From: Halorubellus litoreus
GTDB taxonomy: Archaea; Halobacteriota; Halobacteria; Halobacteriales; Natrialbaceae
DNA: 64,000 bases
Direction: 5' to 3'
Assembly (NCBI RefSeq): GCF_037081675.1
Contig: NZ_JAZAQL010000001.1
Coordinates: 1,178,001 to 1,242,000 of the forward strand
Both the position numbers and the translations under genes were made by a program. Of this stretch, positions 50,012-58,539 are shown piece after piece; position 1 is the first letter of the stretch, and each line of letters begins with the position of its first letter. The notes below the pieces were generated by a model that worked only from the letters and a program-made list of their open reading frames with translations, searched no databases and was not told where the DNA came from.

Positions 50012-52192
50012 GTGACTTCGAGCGACGCGAGCGAGACGACGGCGGACGGTGATGGGGGCGAGGACGACGGCGCCAGCGACGCCGGGACCCACGGCGCCGG
50101 GACCGGTGACGCCGGTGACGTGCCGGTGGACAATCCATACGTGGCCGACCCCGACACCGCGTTCGAGCCGGTCGAGGAGCTCGACGAGGCGGCGGCGCGC
50201 GAGCAGGCCGAAGCGCTCCGCGAGGCCATCCAGTTCCACGACTATCGGTACTACGTCGACCACGACCCCGTAGTCGCGGACCGCGCGTACGACCGGTTGT
50301 TCCAGCGGTTGCTCGACCTGGAGGCCGCGTTCGACCTCGCTGTCGAGGGGTCGCCGTCGAACCGCGTCGGCGGCGAACCCGTCGACGCGTTCGACACCGT
50401 CGAGCACGTCGCACCGATGCTCTCCATCGACCACACGGACGACGCCGCGGGCGTCCGCGAGTTCGACGACCGCGTCCGCCGGCAGGTCGGCGACGTCGAG
50501 TACGTGCTGGAGCCGAAGTTCGACGGCGTGAGCCTCGAGGTCGTGTACGAGGACGGCGAGCTCGTGCGAGCGACCACGAGGGGCGACGGCTACGAGGGCG
50601 ACGACGTGACGCGGAACGCCAGGACCATCGCCGCCATCCCCCAGCGGCTCCGGGGCGACTACCCCGAGTTTCTCGCGGTCCGCGGCGAGGTCTACATGCC
50701 CCGCGAGGCGTTCACCGAATACAACACGGAGCGCGTGGAGCGCGGCGACGACCCGTTCGCGAACCCGCGGAACGCGACCGCGGGAACGATCCGTCAGCAG
50801 GACCCGACGGTCGTCGCGGAGCGCCCGCTCTCGATCTTCTTCTTCGACGTCCTCGAGTCGAGCGAGCCGTGGGACACGCACAGCGCGGCGCTGTCGGCGT
50901 TCCGCGAACTTGGGCTCCCGGTCTGCGGGCGCGTGGAGACGGGCGCGGACGTCGCCGCCGCCGTCCGGTACCGCGAGGACCTGCTCGCCGAACGCGACGA
51001 CCTGGACTACGAGATAGACGGCGTCGTCGTCAAGGTCGACTCGGCGGCGAAGCGCGACGAGTTGGGCGCGACGGCGCGCGCGCCGCGGTGGGCGAAGGCG
51101 TACAAGTTCCCCGCCAGGGACGAGGAGACGCCGGTCGCGAACGTCACCGTGCAGGTCGGACGGACGGGGCGACTCACTCCCGTGGCGCTCCTGGAACCCG
51201 TGGACGTCGGCGGGGTGACGGTCTCCAGGGCGAGCCTCCACAACTTCGACGAGGTCGAGGACCTGGGGGTCGGCGTCGGCGACGTCGTGCGCGTGCAGCG
51301 CGCTGGCGACGTCATCCCGTACGTCGCGGAGGTCGTCGAACGCAACAGCGACGGCCCGTACGAGCTCCCCGATTCGTGCCCGGTCTGCGGGAGCGTCGTG
51401 GAGCGCGAGGGCCCGATCGCGTACTGCACGGGCGGCCTCGGCTGTCCAGCGCAGCTCCGCCGCTCCGTGGAGTACTACGGGAGCGAGAAGGGACTGGACG
51501 TCGAGGGCCTCGGCGAGGAGACCGTCAGCCAGCTCGTCGACGCGGGCCTCGTCGCGGACGGCGTCGCTGACCTCTACGAGCTCACCGAGGACGACCTCCG
51601 CGAACTGGAGGGCTGGGGGGAGCGCAGCGCCGAGAAGCTCGTCGCGGAACTGGACGCGACCCGCGAGCCCGCGCTCGCGGACTTCCTCGCGGCCCTGGGC
51701 ATCCAGGAGGTCGGCCCGGAGCTCGCCGACCGGCTCGCGCGCCACTTCGAGACGTTCGACGCGCTCCGCCAGGCCGCCGCGACCGACGACCGCGACGCCC
51801 TCACCGCGGTCGACGGCGTCGGCGACGCGGTCGCCACCCAACTCGTCGACTTCTTCGCGAGCGACGCGAACGCGGCGGTGCTCGACGACCTCCTCGTGCA
51901 CGTGTCTCCACTGGAAGCGGAGGGGGTCGCGGGCGAGGAACTCGACGGGCTCACGTTCGTCTTCACCGGCTCGCTCTCGGCCTCACGGAGCGCGTTCGAG
52001 GACGTCGTCGAAGCCCACGGCGGGAGCGCGACCGGGAGCGTCTCCGGGAACACCGACTACCTCGTCGTCGGCGACAACCCAGGCGCCAGCAAGACGAGCG
52101 ACGCCGACGACGAAGGCGTCCCCACCATCGACGAAGCCGAACTCCGCGAGGTACTCGAGGAGCGCGGCGTCACCGAGTGGCCCGGCGAGTAG
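50012..52192 (+). CDS. ligA: NAD-dependent DNA ligase LigA
   Basis: A bacterial-type ligase that seals nicks using NAD rather than ATP; 726 residues with a GTG start. An acidic low-complexity N-terminal tail (1-50) precedes the Ia domain with YDRLFQRLLDLE. The catalytic K169 is in EPKFDGVSLEVVYEDG, with TRGDGYEGDDVT and EIDGVVVKVD following. A four-cysteine zinc finger (CPVC...YC...GCPAQL), helix-hairpin-helix repeats and a C-terminal BRCT domain (LTFVFTGSLSASRSAFEDVVEAHGG) complete it. Archaea usually use ATP ligases. Haloarchaea hold this gene additionally, most likely by ancient transfer from bacteria. Confidence 0.96.
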   Translation: MTSSDASETTADGDGGEDDGASDAGTHGAGTGDAGDVPVDNPYVADPDTAFEPVEELDEAAAREQAEALREAIQFHDYRYYVDHDPVVADRAYDRLFQRLLDLEAAFDLAVEGSPSNRVGGEPVDAFDTVEHVAPMLSIDHTDDAAGVREFDDRVRRQVGDVEYVLEPKFDGVSLEVVYEDGELVRATTRGDGYEGDDVTRNARTIAAIPQRLRGDYPEFLAVRGEVYMPREAFTEYNTERVERGDDPFANPRNATAGTIRQQDPTVVAERPLSIFFFDVLESSEPWDTHSAALSAFRELGLPVCGRVETGADVAAAVRYREDLLAERDDLDYEIDGVVVKVDSAAKRDELGATARAPRWAKAYKFPARDEETPVANVTVQVGRTGRLTPVALLEPVDVGGVTVSRASLHNFDEVEDLGVGVGDVVRVQRAGDVIPYVAEVVERNSDGPYELPDSCPVCGSVVEREGPIAYCTGGLGCPAQLRRSVEYYGSEKGLDVEGLGEETVSQLVDAGLVADGVADLYELTEDDLRELEGWGERSAEKLVAELDATREPALADFLAALGIQEVGPELADRLARHFETFDALRQAAATDDRDALTAVDGVGDAVATQLVDFFASDANAAVLDDLLVHVSPLEAEGVAGEELDGLTFVFTGSLSASRSAFEDVVEAHGGSATGSVSGNTDYLVVGDNPGASKTSDADDEGVPTIDEAELREVLEERGVTEWPGE

Positions 52193-52198
52193 GCGCGA

Positions 52199-52621
52199 CT
52201 AGTACGGGTCGGTCGGGCTCGCGAGTCGCGTGACCGTCTCGACGCGGTCGAAGTCGTCGTCGAACGAGTACAGGTACTCCTCGCCCGTTCGCTGCGCGAC
52301 GGCAACGATGGTCGCGTCGACGAACGAGAGCGACGGATACCGTCGGAACAGTGCCTGTGCAGCCGTGAAGTCGGCCTGGGCTGCGTGCCGAATCTCGAAG
52401 TGAGCGCCCTCGATCAGTCGATCCAAGAGCGCGTTCGCGGCGTCGGGGCCGAGTTTCTCGCGCGTGAGGTTGAGCGTCTCCGCGACGACGTAGTTCGTGA
52501 CGATACCGGTCGGGAGGTCCCCGTGGTCGATGCCGACGACGATCTCGCTCGCGGTGTCGTGGTGGACGTCGCCGGCGCTGGCGGTGGCGAAGAGGACGTT
52601 CGTGTCGAGAAGCACCGGCAT
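52199..52621 (-). CDS. vapC: PIN-domain ribonuclease toxin VapC
   Basis: A 140-residue PIN-domain nuclease. Acidic catalytic residues are D6 (MPVLLDTNVLFA), E in VVAETLNLTR (about 49) and D in LSFVDATIVAVAQ (about 101). It starts directly after the antitoxin gene stop (no gap), the usual order antitoxin then toxin. VapC toxins cut tRNA or rRNA when released from VapB. The gene is convergent with ligA, only 6 bp from the ligA stop. Confidence 0.9.
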   Translation of the reverse strand: MPVLLDTNVLFATASAGDVHHDTASEIVVGIDHGDLPTGIVTNYVVAETLNLTREKLGPDAANALLDRLIEGAHFEIRHAAQADFTAAQALFRRYPSLSFVDATIVAVAQRTGEEYLYSFDDDFDRVETVTRLASPTDPY

Positions 52622-52867
52622 CTACTCGTCCCCGAAATCGCGCTCGGCTTCGACGGCGTTCGTCCGGCCGACGTCGACCGGTTCGAAGTCGTCGAAGACG
52701 CCCTCGCGCTGGTGGACGACCTCCACGGAGAGCGCGCCGTCGCTCGTGACCTGCCAGCGCAGTTTGTCGCCCTCGTCGATGTCGAGGTGACGACGTATCG
52801 CAGCGGGAATCGTCACCATCCCCCGCTCGCTGACCTTCGTCTCCTCAGGTGCCTCTCCCGTAGCCAT
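52622..52867 (-). CDS. vapB: AbrB/MazE-type antitoxin VapB
   Basis: An 81-residue antitoxin with an N-terminal SpoVT/AbrB swapped-hairpin DNA-binding domain (TKVSERGMVTIPAAIRRHLDIDEGDKLRWQV) and an acidic toxin-binding tail (VEAERDFGDE). The ATG giving MATGEAPEETKV is chosen. It is directly followed by vapC. Palindromic boxes at its 5' side are candidate autoregulatory operators. Confidence 0.88.
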   Translation of the reverse strand: MATGEAPEETKVSERGMVTIPAAIRRHLDIDEGDKLRWQVTSDGALSVEVVHQREGVFDDFEPVDVGRTNAVEAERDFGDE

Positions 52868-52914
52868 ACGTGCACGTACCGTCCACTCACTGTTACATGT
52901 TGCGCCACATGTGG
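52867..52914. promoter_or_regulatory. Palindromic boxes upstream of vapBC
   Basis: Three perfect palindromes lie in 48 bp: TACGTGCACGTA (52867-52878, on the start codon), an ACATGT core (52895-52900) and CCACATGTGG (52905-52914). The two ACATGT cores are 12 bp apart, about one helical turn, as expected for paired sites of a dimeric AbrB-type antitoxin that represses its own operon. Confidence 0.45.
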
Positions 52915-52935
52915 CCGGCATCGTCGACCGTCCAT

Positions 52936-53127
52936 CCGAACCGGCGGCCCGGCGGCCGCCGGATGCTCGCGCAGTCAGAAACACCCCGAACCGGCGGCCC
53001 AGCGGCCGCCGGATGCTCGCGCAGTCAGAAACACCCCGAACCGGCGGCCCAGCGGCCGCCGGATGCTCGCGCAGTCAGAAACACCCCGAACCGGCGGCCC
53101 ACCGGCCGCCGGATGCTCGCGCAGTCA
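52936..53127 (-). repeat. 50-bp hairpin element, about four tandem copies
   Basis: Units start at 52936, 52986, 53036 and 53086, the last cut to 42 bp at the stop codon of the gene that ends at 53125. Each unit contains an inverted repeat around CCGGCGGCCC..GCGGCCGCCGG and the flank GGATGCTCGCGCAGTCAG. On the minus strand this reads CTGACTGCGCGAGCATCCGG. It is the variant (CCGG stem) of the hairpin family seen at 24009, 26183 and 30806. Copies are nearly identical, so the array is young or homogenised. No unique spacers, so not CRISPR. Confidence 0.88.
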
Positions 53128-53802
53128 GTAGACGTCGTGGTCGTCGGGTTCGTACGCGACCGGCGGTCTGCTCGTGCGGTCGGCGGCGAGGCTGGCGAGC
53201 CACGCCCAGTCCTCCTCCTCGAGCGCGGCGGTCAGCGCGTCGTCGTCGAGGTCGGCGACGAGTTCCCGGACGCGCTCGCGGGGGTTGCCCCGGATAGCAC
53301 CCTCGCGGAGGACGGTGTCGGGGTCGGCGACGTCCGCGAGCTGCTGCGCGTAGAAGTGGAGTTCGTCGAGCGGTCGGTAGTCCGCGCCGTACTCGCGCTC
53401 CAGGCGCTCGCGGAGCCCGGTCGGGTCCCGAGCGGCGTCCAGGCCGAACTGGCGCTTGATCGCCGCGTGCGCGTCGCTGCCCGCGTCGCCACCATCGCCG
53501 AGTTCCGCTGCGAGGCGCTGGAGGCCGCCGCCGTCGCGGCCCTGGTAGACGTACCCGAGTTCGACGCGCTCGCCGTCCTGTTCGGTCGCGACGATGGCCG
53601 CCGCCCGTTCGCCGGGCTGGAGGACGTTCCCGGCGAGGACGCGCGCGTTCGGCTCCGTCCCCTCGGGGAGGTGGACGACGAGGCGGTCGTCGCCGTCGAC
53701 CACGACGACGCCCGGCGTCGGGCCGACGTAGGCGCGAGCGCGGAGGCGCGCGAACCGCCGACGGCGCTCGTCGTCGAGGAAGCACGTGACGGTCGCCGTC
53801 AC
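53125..53802 (-). CDS. Unknown protein linked to an ABC transporter
   Basis: A 225-residue soluble acidic protein started at GTG 53802, which overlaps the permease stop (GTGA overlap), so it is translationally coupled. The first part (MTATVTCFLDDERRRRFARLRARAYVGPTPGVVVVDGDDRLVVHLPEGTEP) looks like a small beta domain. The second is helical (HAAIKRQFGLDAARDPTGLRERLEREYG). Family not recognised. Its place as last gene of the ABC module suggests a role with that transporter. Its TGA stop is part of the last 50-bp hairpin repeat. Confidence 0.65.
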   Translation of the reverse strand: MTATVTCFLDDERRRRFARLRARAYVGPTPGVVVVDGDDRLVVHLPEGTEPNARVLAGNVLQPGERAAAIVATEQDGERVELGYVYQGRDGGGLQRLAAELGDGGDAGSDAHAAIKRQFGLDAARDPTGLRERLEREYGADYRPLDELHFYAQQLADVADPDTVLREGAIRGNPRERVRELVADLDDDALTAALEEEDWAWLASLAADRTSRPPVAYEPDDHDVY

Positions 53803-54635
53803 AGGTCCGCCCCCTCGAAACGCTCGAGTGCGACGTACAGCGGCGCGGTCGCCCAGACGACGAGGACGACGAACCCGACCGCGGGTTCCGCGAGCAGCGT
53901 CAGTTCCGTCGGCGGCGTCCCGCCGAAGTACCCGAACGCCCCGCCGATGTTGGGGTAGACGCCGACGACGAGGTTCCGGAGCGCGGTGAACGGCCCGAAC
54001 TGCGCGACCGCCGGCAGGAGGGTCGCGGGCGCCGACTGCGTCCCGTACACGCCGTTGACGAGGAGCCGCCAGAGGATGTCGTGGAGGCGGAACACGAAGA
54101 ACAGGTAGACGCCGACCGCGAGCACGGCGGCGCGCGTCGTCCCGGACACCGCCGCCGATATCGCGGTGCCGAGCGCGACGAACACGCCGGCGAACGCGAC
54201 GAGGACCGCGAGCGCGGCGACGAGTCGGAGGAGCGGGATGGGCGCGAGCATGAGGGCGGCGACCGCGGTCGCGAACGCGAACAGGCACGTCACGACGGTC
54301 GCAGTCACCGCGAACCGGCCGGCGAGACTCCCGAGGACGACGTCGCGGCGCGAGAACGGCATCCCGAGGAGGACGACGAGTTCCCCGCGACTGCGTTTGT
54401 CGACGACCCGGCCTTGCGCGAGCATGATGGCGGCGATGGGTGCGAGGAACAGCGCCGCGCCGACGAGCACGCCGAGGAATCGGAGGCCGGGCCGGTCGAC
54501 GTACGCGGGGTCGTAGCTGCTCGCGTAGATGTAGCCCGCGACGAGGCCGACGACCGCGAACAGGCCGACGCCGACGTGGAGTTGGCGTTCGCGGACGCTA
54601 TCGCGGACGTCCTTGCGCGCGATGAGCCGCCACAT
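53799..54635 (-). CDS. ABC transporter permease
   Basis: A 278-residue ABC-2-type permease with six hydrophobic segments. It begins MWRLIARKDVRDSVRERQLHVGVGLFAVVGLVAGYIY and contains the loop VDKRSRGELVVLLGMPFSRRDVVLGSLAGR, typical of the NosY/ABC-2 group. Its ATG overlaps the stop of the ATPase gene upstream. Substrate unknown. It is paralogous in layout to the permease at 56422. Confidence 0.88.
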   Translation of the reverse strand: MWRLIARKDVRDSVRERQLHVGVGLFAVVGLVAGYIYASSYDPAYVDRPGLRFLGVLVGAALFLAPIAAIMLAQGRVVDKRSRGELVVLLGMPFSRRDVVLGSLAGRFAVTATVVTCLFAFATAVAALMLAPIPLLRLVAALAVLVAFAGVFVALGTAISAAVSGTTRAAVLAVGVYLFFVFRLHDILWRLLVNGVYGTQSAPATLLPAVAQFGPFTALRNLVVGVYPNIGGAFGYFGGTPPTELTLLAEPAVGFVVLVVWATAPLYVALERFEGADL

Positions 54636-55678
54636 CACTCGTCACCTCCGCGAGTCGGTGGGGAGGCGTCGCCGACCGCGGAGCCGTCGGTGTCCGCGGT
54701 CGCGTCGCCGACCGTGGCGGTCGCGTCGACGGTCCGGCCGGCCGAGCCGGTCGCGCTGGCGTCGCCGCTCGTGTACGCGACGAACAGCTCCTCGAGGCTG
54801 GCTTCGCGCGTGTCGACGTCGCGGACGTCCGCGCCGTCGTCGTAGCACGCTTTGACGACGCGACCCTTCGCGGCGGGCGTGCAGGCGGCGTCGACGACGG
54901 GGCGTTCTTGCTCGTCGGTGTCGACGGTGACGTCGGTGACGCCGCGGAGACCGGCGACCGCGTTCCGGAGCGTGTCTGGGCGTTCGTCGAGCGTGACGGT
55001 GACGCCGCCGGTCGCGCCCGCGGTCTCGCGGAGCGCGTCGATGCTGTCGACGGCGACGAGTTCGCCGCCGTAGAGGATGCCGACGCGGTCCGCGACCGCC
55101 TCCACCTGCCCGAGGATGTGACTCGAGAAGAACACGGTCTGGCCGTCGCTGACGGCGTCGTCGATGACCTCCCGCATCATCCGCGCGCCGGCGGGGTCGA
55201 GCCCCGTGGTCGGTTCGTCGAGCACGAGGAGGTCGGGGTCGCCGACGAGCGCCATTCCGAGCATCAATCGCTGCGCCATGCCCTTCGAGTACGTACGGAC
55301 CTGGCGGTCGCCGTCGCCCGCGAGGCCGACGCGCTCCAGGACCTCGTCGGGGTGCTCGCGGCCGCGCCGCGCCTCGATGGTGAACTCGAGTTGCTCGCGG
55401 CCCGTCATCCGCCCGAGCGACCCGTAGCCGTCCGGGAGGATGCCGACGCGCTCGCGGACCTTCGTGGGTTCGGCCTGCGCGTCGTGCCCGAACACGCGAG
55501 CGGTCCCGCTCGTCGGGCGGACGTAGTCCATGAGGATGTCGATGGTCGTGGACTTCCCCGCACCGTTCGGCCCGAGGAACCCGAACACCTCGCCCTCCTG
55601 AACCTCGAGGTCGAGGCCGTCCAGGGCCGTGACCGTCCCGAAGCGCTTGGTCACGTCCCGCAGTTCGATAGCAGCCAT
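54635..55678 (-). CDS. ABC transporter ATP-binding protein
   Basis: A 347-residue ATPase with Walker A GPNGAGKST, signature YSKGMAQRLMLGMALVGDP, Walker B LLVLDEPTTGLDP and the switch H in FFSSHILGQVEA. The start MAAIELRDVTKRFGTV is chosen over an upstream extension. A C-terminal ~120-residue extension (from about 225, ending in Thr/Asp-rich DATATVGDATADTDGSAV) is typical of haloarchaeal NosF-like exporters. Partner permease overlaps at 54635. Confidence 0.93.
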   Translation of the reverse strand: MAAIELRDVTKRFGTVTALDGLDLEVQEGEVFGFLGPNGAGKSTTIDILMDYVRPTSGTARVFGHDAQAEPTKVRERVGILPDGYGSLGRMTGREQLEFTIEARRGREHPDEVLERVGLAGDGDRQVRTYSKGMAQRLMLGMALVGDPDLLVLDEPTTGLDPAGARMMREVIDDAVSDGQTVFFSSHILGQVEAVADRVGILYGGELVAVDSIDALRETAGATGGVTVTLDERPDTLRNAVAGLRGVTDVTVDTDEQERPVVDAACTPAAKGRVVKACYDDGADVRDVDTREASLEELFVAYTSGDASATGSAGRTVDATATVGDATADTDGSAVGDASPPTRGGDE

Positions 55679-55756
55679 ACCCTCCACGTGTCGAGGAGCG
55701 CACAAGATACTACCGGAGCGCGGAACGACGACGGAGCGTGACCCATCGTCGCGTCG

Positions 55757-56296
55757 TCAGTCGGGGAGGTCGTAGCCGAGGACGCGCCCGAGGGCGGCCA
55801 GTGCGCCGAACACCCAGCGTTGCGGGCCGGCGACGACGAGTTCGTCGTCGTACTCCGCGAATAGCATCGCGAGGAGGATCGTCGAGCGGAGGCCCTCGGG
55901 CGGCATCGACACGCCGCGTTCGGTCTTCAGGGCGTGGAACCGCCGGAAGAACGCCTCGATGCGCATCGCGGGACGGTGTACGTTGCGCACCGTGGCGGGC
56001 CCGGGGTTCCGGAACGCGTGCTCGGTCCCGGCGGGGACGACCATGCGGTCGCCCGCTGCGAGCGTCGACCACTCGCCGTCCACGCGGACCTCGATCTCGC
56101 CCGTTTCGACCTCGTAGACCTCCTCGGCGTGCGGGTGGACGTGCACCGGGAGCTCCGACCGCTCGTCGAGGTGCATCCTGGTCGTGAGGCGCTCGCCGTC
56201 GGTCTCCGCGGTGGTCTCCAGTATCTCCCAGCGACCCGGGAACCCCTCGAAGTCGAGGACGTAATCGGACGCCCCCGGTGCCTTGGAGGATGCCAT
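55757..56296 (-). CDS. Cupin-domain protein
   Basis: A 179-residue protein with a cupin fold: LPVHVHPHAEEVYEVETGEIEVRVDGEW (metal ligands in HVHPHAEEVYE) and VVPAGTEHAFRNPG (the second His). The C-terminal part is helical and partly hydrophobic (LRSTILLAMLFAEYDDEL, RWVFGALAALGRVLGYDLPD). It sits between two ABC exporter modules on the same strand but is separated from both by 78-125 bp. Function unknown; likely small-molecule binding or enzyme. Confidence 0.85.
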   Translation of the reverse strand: MASSKAPGASDYVLDFEGFPGRWEILETTAETDGERLTTRMHLDERSELPVHVHPHAEEVYEVETGEIEVRVDGEWSTLAAGDRMVVPAGTEHAFRNPGPATVRNVHRPAMRIEAFFRRFHALKTERGVSMPPEGLRSTILLAMLFAEYDDELVVAGPQRWVFGALAALGRVLGYDLPD

Positions 56297-56421
56297 ATGC
56301 TAGCGTTCGTCACGGCCGGCCAAGCCGGTTCTGACCAGAATGCGACGACTCGACGTGGTGCGTGACCGACGAGACCAACTGGCAGCGAAAATCGAGACCG
56401 AGCGGGAGCGAGCCGACCGTC

Positions 56422-57264
56422 TCAGAGGTCGGCCTGGGTGAACTTGCCGTACGCGAGGGCGAGGGGGACGATCGCCCAGACGGCGAGCCAGACGAACCCG
56501 AACCAGGGTTCGAGGTAGACGGCGTCGCTGCCGGCGAGCCCGCCGCTGCTGGTGGCGTCGACGACCGCGGCGACCGCGGACTGGTAGGCCGCGGAGGGCA
56601 CGAAGCTGACGAGCCCGAAGTACCACTCGGGGTACTGCGCGACGGTCGCCGGCAGCGTGAAGCCGTTGGCGACGTAGACCGCGCCGGTGGCGACGAGACT
56701 CCAGACGAGTTCGAGGACGACGAACGCGCCGAACGCGAGCGCGCTGGCGCGACTCGTCGTCGAGACGCTCGCGGAGATGGCGACCATGAGGCTGACGTAC
56801 GCGAACGCGAACAGGACGGTGACGCCGACGAACAGCGCGTAGTCCACGAGGTTCACGGCGCCGAGCAGCCAGAACGCGAGGCCGAGCGCGAGCCCGAACC
56901 CGAGGAGGACGGGGATGGCCATCGTGAGGCTGCGGCCGAACACCTTCCCGATGACGACGTCGCGTCGCGAGTGCGGGAGGCCGAGCAGGAGCTTCGCGCT
57001 CCCGGTGTCGCGCTCGCCAGCGACGGCCTTGTACGCCACCACTAACGCGGTGATGCTCACGAACAGCGCGGCGCTGGCGGCGAGGAAGTCGTAGAACCCG
57101 AGCGCGGCGAGGTCGGGGTCCGCCCCGACGCCGCCGGCTTCGAACTCGCTGAACGCCCACACCATGAACGCCGCGAACAGCACGAACAGCGCCGTGAGGA
57201 GCCAGAGCGCGCGCGAGCCGCGGGCGTCCTGGAAGTCCTTCCGGGCGATGGCGGTGACGCTCAT
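56422..57264 (-). CDS. ABC transporter permease
   Basis: A 280-residue ABC-2 permease with six hydrophobic segments. It begins MSVTAIARKDFQDARGSRALWLLTALFVLFAAFMVWAF and carries the loop AGERDTGSAKLLLGLPHSRRDVVIGKVFGRSLTM, closely parallel to the permease at 53799. Its ATG overlaps the TGA of the ATPase gene (4-bp ATGA overlap), so the two are coupled. Confidence 0.88.
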   Translation of the reverse strand: MSVTAIARKDFQDARGSRALWLLTALFVLFAAFMVWAFSEFEAGGVGADPDLAALGFYDFLAASAALFVSITALVVAYKAVAGERDTGSAKLLLGLPHSRRDVVIGKVFGRSLTMAIPVLLGFGLALGLAFWLLGAVNLVDYALFVGVTVLFAFAYVSLMVAISASVSTTSRASALAFGAFVVLELVWSLVATGAVYVANGFTLPATVAQYPEWYFGLVSFVPSAAYQSAVAAVVDATSSGGLAGSDAVYLEPWFGFVWLAVWAIVPLALAYGKFTQADL

Positions 57265-58346
57265 CGCGACACCTCCGAGGGCTCGGCCGCGTCAGTTTCG
57301 GTCGCGTCCTCGGAATCGGTCGCGTCCTGCGTCGATGCATCGGTCCTACCGGTCGCGTCGGTCGTGGTCGCGTCCGTGGTCGGTGCGTCGGCCGCGGCGC
57401 GGTCGGTTTCGGCGGCGGTCAGTTCGTCGTCGGTGGCGTGGTTCGTGTACGTCATGAACAGGTCCTCGAGGCTGGTGCGTTCGGTGGCGAAGTCGCGGAC
57501 TTCGACGCCCTGCGCTTCGATGGCGTCGAGGACGCGCGTCTTCACGCCGGGGTCGCACGCGACGGTGAGCGTCGAGTCGCTCGCGGTGACGGCGGTGACA
57601 CCGGTGACGGCTTCGACGGCGGTGATGACCTCCGGGGTGGGGACGGCGTCGAGTTCGACGGTCATGCGGGCGTCGGCGTCGACGCTGTCGCGGAGGTTCT
57701 CGATGGTGTCGATGGCGACGACGCGGCCCTCGTCGAGGATGCAGACGCGGTCGCAGACCGCTTCGACCTGTTCGAGGATGTGACTCGAGAAGAACACGGT
57801 CGCGCCGCGCGCGGCCTCCTCGCGGATGATCTGGCGTATCTCGCGGGCGCCGTTCGGGTCGAGGCCCGTGGTGGGTTCGTCGAGGATGAGGATGTCGGGG
57901 TCGCCGACGAGCGCCATCGCGAGCACGAGGCGCTGCTTCATGCCCTTCGAGTACCCGCCGGCCTTGCGGTCGGCGGCGTCGAGGATGTCCACGCGCTCGA
58001 GGAGCGCGTCGACGTCCTCCTCGACGCGCTTGGAGTCGACCGCGAACTGGACGTGCTGGCGGCCGGTGAGGCGGTCGTAGACGTGGAAGCCGTCCGGGAG
58101 GACGCCGACGCGCTGGCGGAGCGCGACGCCCTCCTTCTGGGGGTTCATGCCGAGGACGCTGACGGTCCCCGACGTGGGGCGGACGAAGTCGAGGAGGACG
58201 TTGATGGTCGTGGACTTCCCGGCGCCGTTCGGGCCGAGGAACCCGAATATCTCGCCCTCGTGGACCTCGAGGTCCACGTCCTCGAGGGCGAGGACATCGC
58301 CCGGGAATCGCTTCGTGAGACCGGCGATGCTGATGGCTGAAGACAT
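57261..58346 (-). CDS. ABC transporter ATP-binding protein
   Basis: A 361-residue ATPase: Walker A GPNGAGKSTT, signature GGYSKGMKQRLVLAMALVGDP, Walker B ILILDEPTTGLDP and H in FFSSHILEQVEA. The ATG giving MSSAISIAGLTKRF is preferred to an upstream in-frame extension. It has a C-terminal extension ending in a Thr/Asp/Ala-rich tail. It is paralogous to the ATPase at 54635 (same domain layout and C-terminal tail), probably from duplication of the exporter module. Confidence 0.93.
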   Translation of the reverse strand: MSSAISIAGLTKRFPGDVLALEDVDLEVHEGEIFGFLGPNGAGKSTTINVLLDFVRPTSGTVSVLGMNPQKEGVALRQRVGVLPDGFHVYDRLTGRQHVQFAVDSKRVEEDVDALLERVDILDAADRKAGGYSKGMKQRLVLAMALVGDPDILILDEPTTGLDPNGAREIRQIIREEAARGATVFFSSHILEQVEAVCDRVCILDEGRVVAIDTIENLRDSVDADARMTVELDAVPTPEVITAVEAVTGVTAVTASDSTLTVACDPGVKTRVLDAIEAQGVEVRDFATERTSLEDLFMTYTNHATDDELTAAETDRAAADAPTTDATTTDATGRTDASTQDATDSEDATETDAAEPSEVSR

Positions 58347-58539
58347 ATACCAGATAGACGACCGCCGAGTACTTATAGATAGACTGAAACTTCGTGTCAT
58401 AGGTTCCTGTCGGCTTCTACGTGCAGTTAGACGCAGTCTATCGGAACCAATCGTTGGAATCGGACACGTTCCGACGGCGGGGCGGCCGGCCCGTCCCAGT
58501 GGCGAGGCGACCGTCCCGTTCCGGTCGCGGCCCCGTCGC

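Noticed and set aside
52936..53127. Possible CRISPR array
   Set aside because: The four 50-bp units are contiguous copies with no unique spacers, and there are no cas genes; the units match the hairpin element family.
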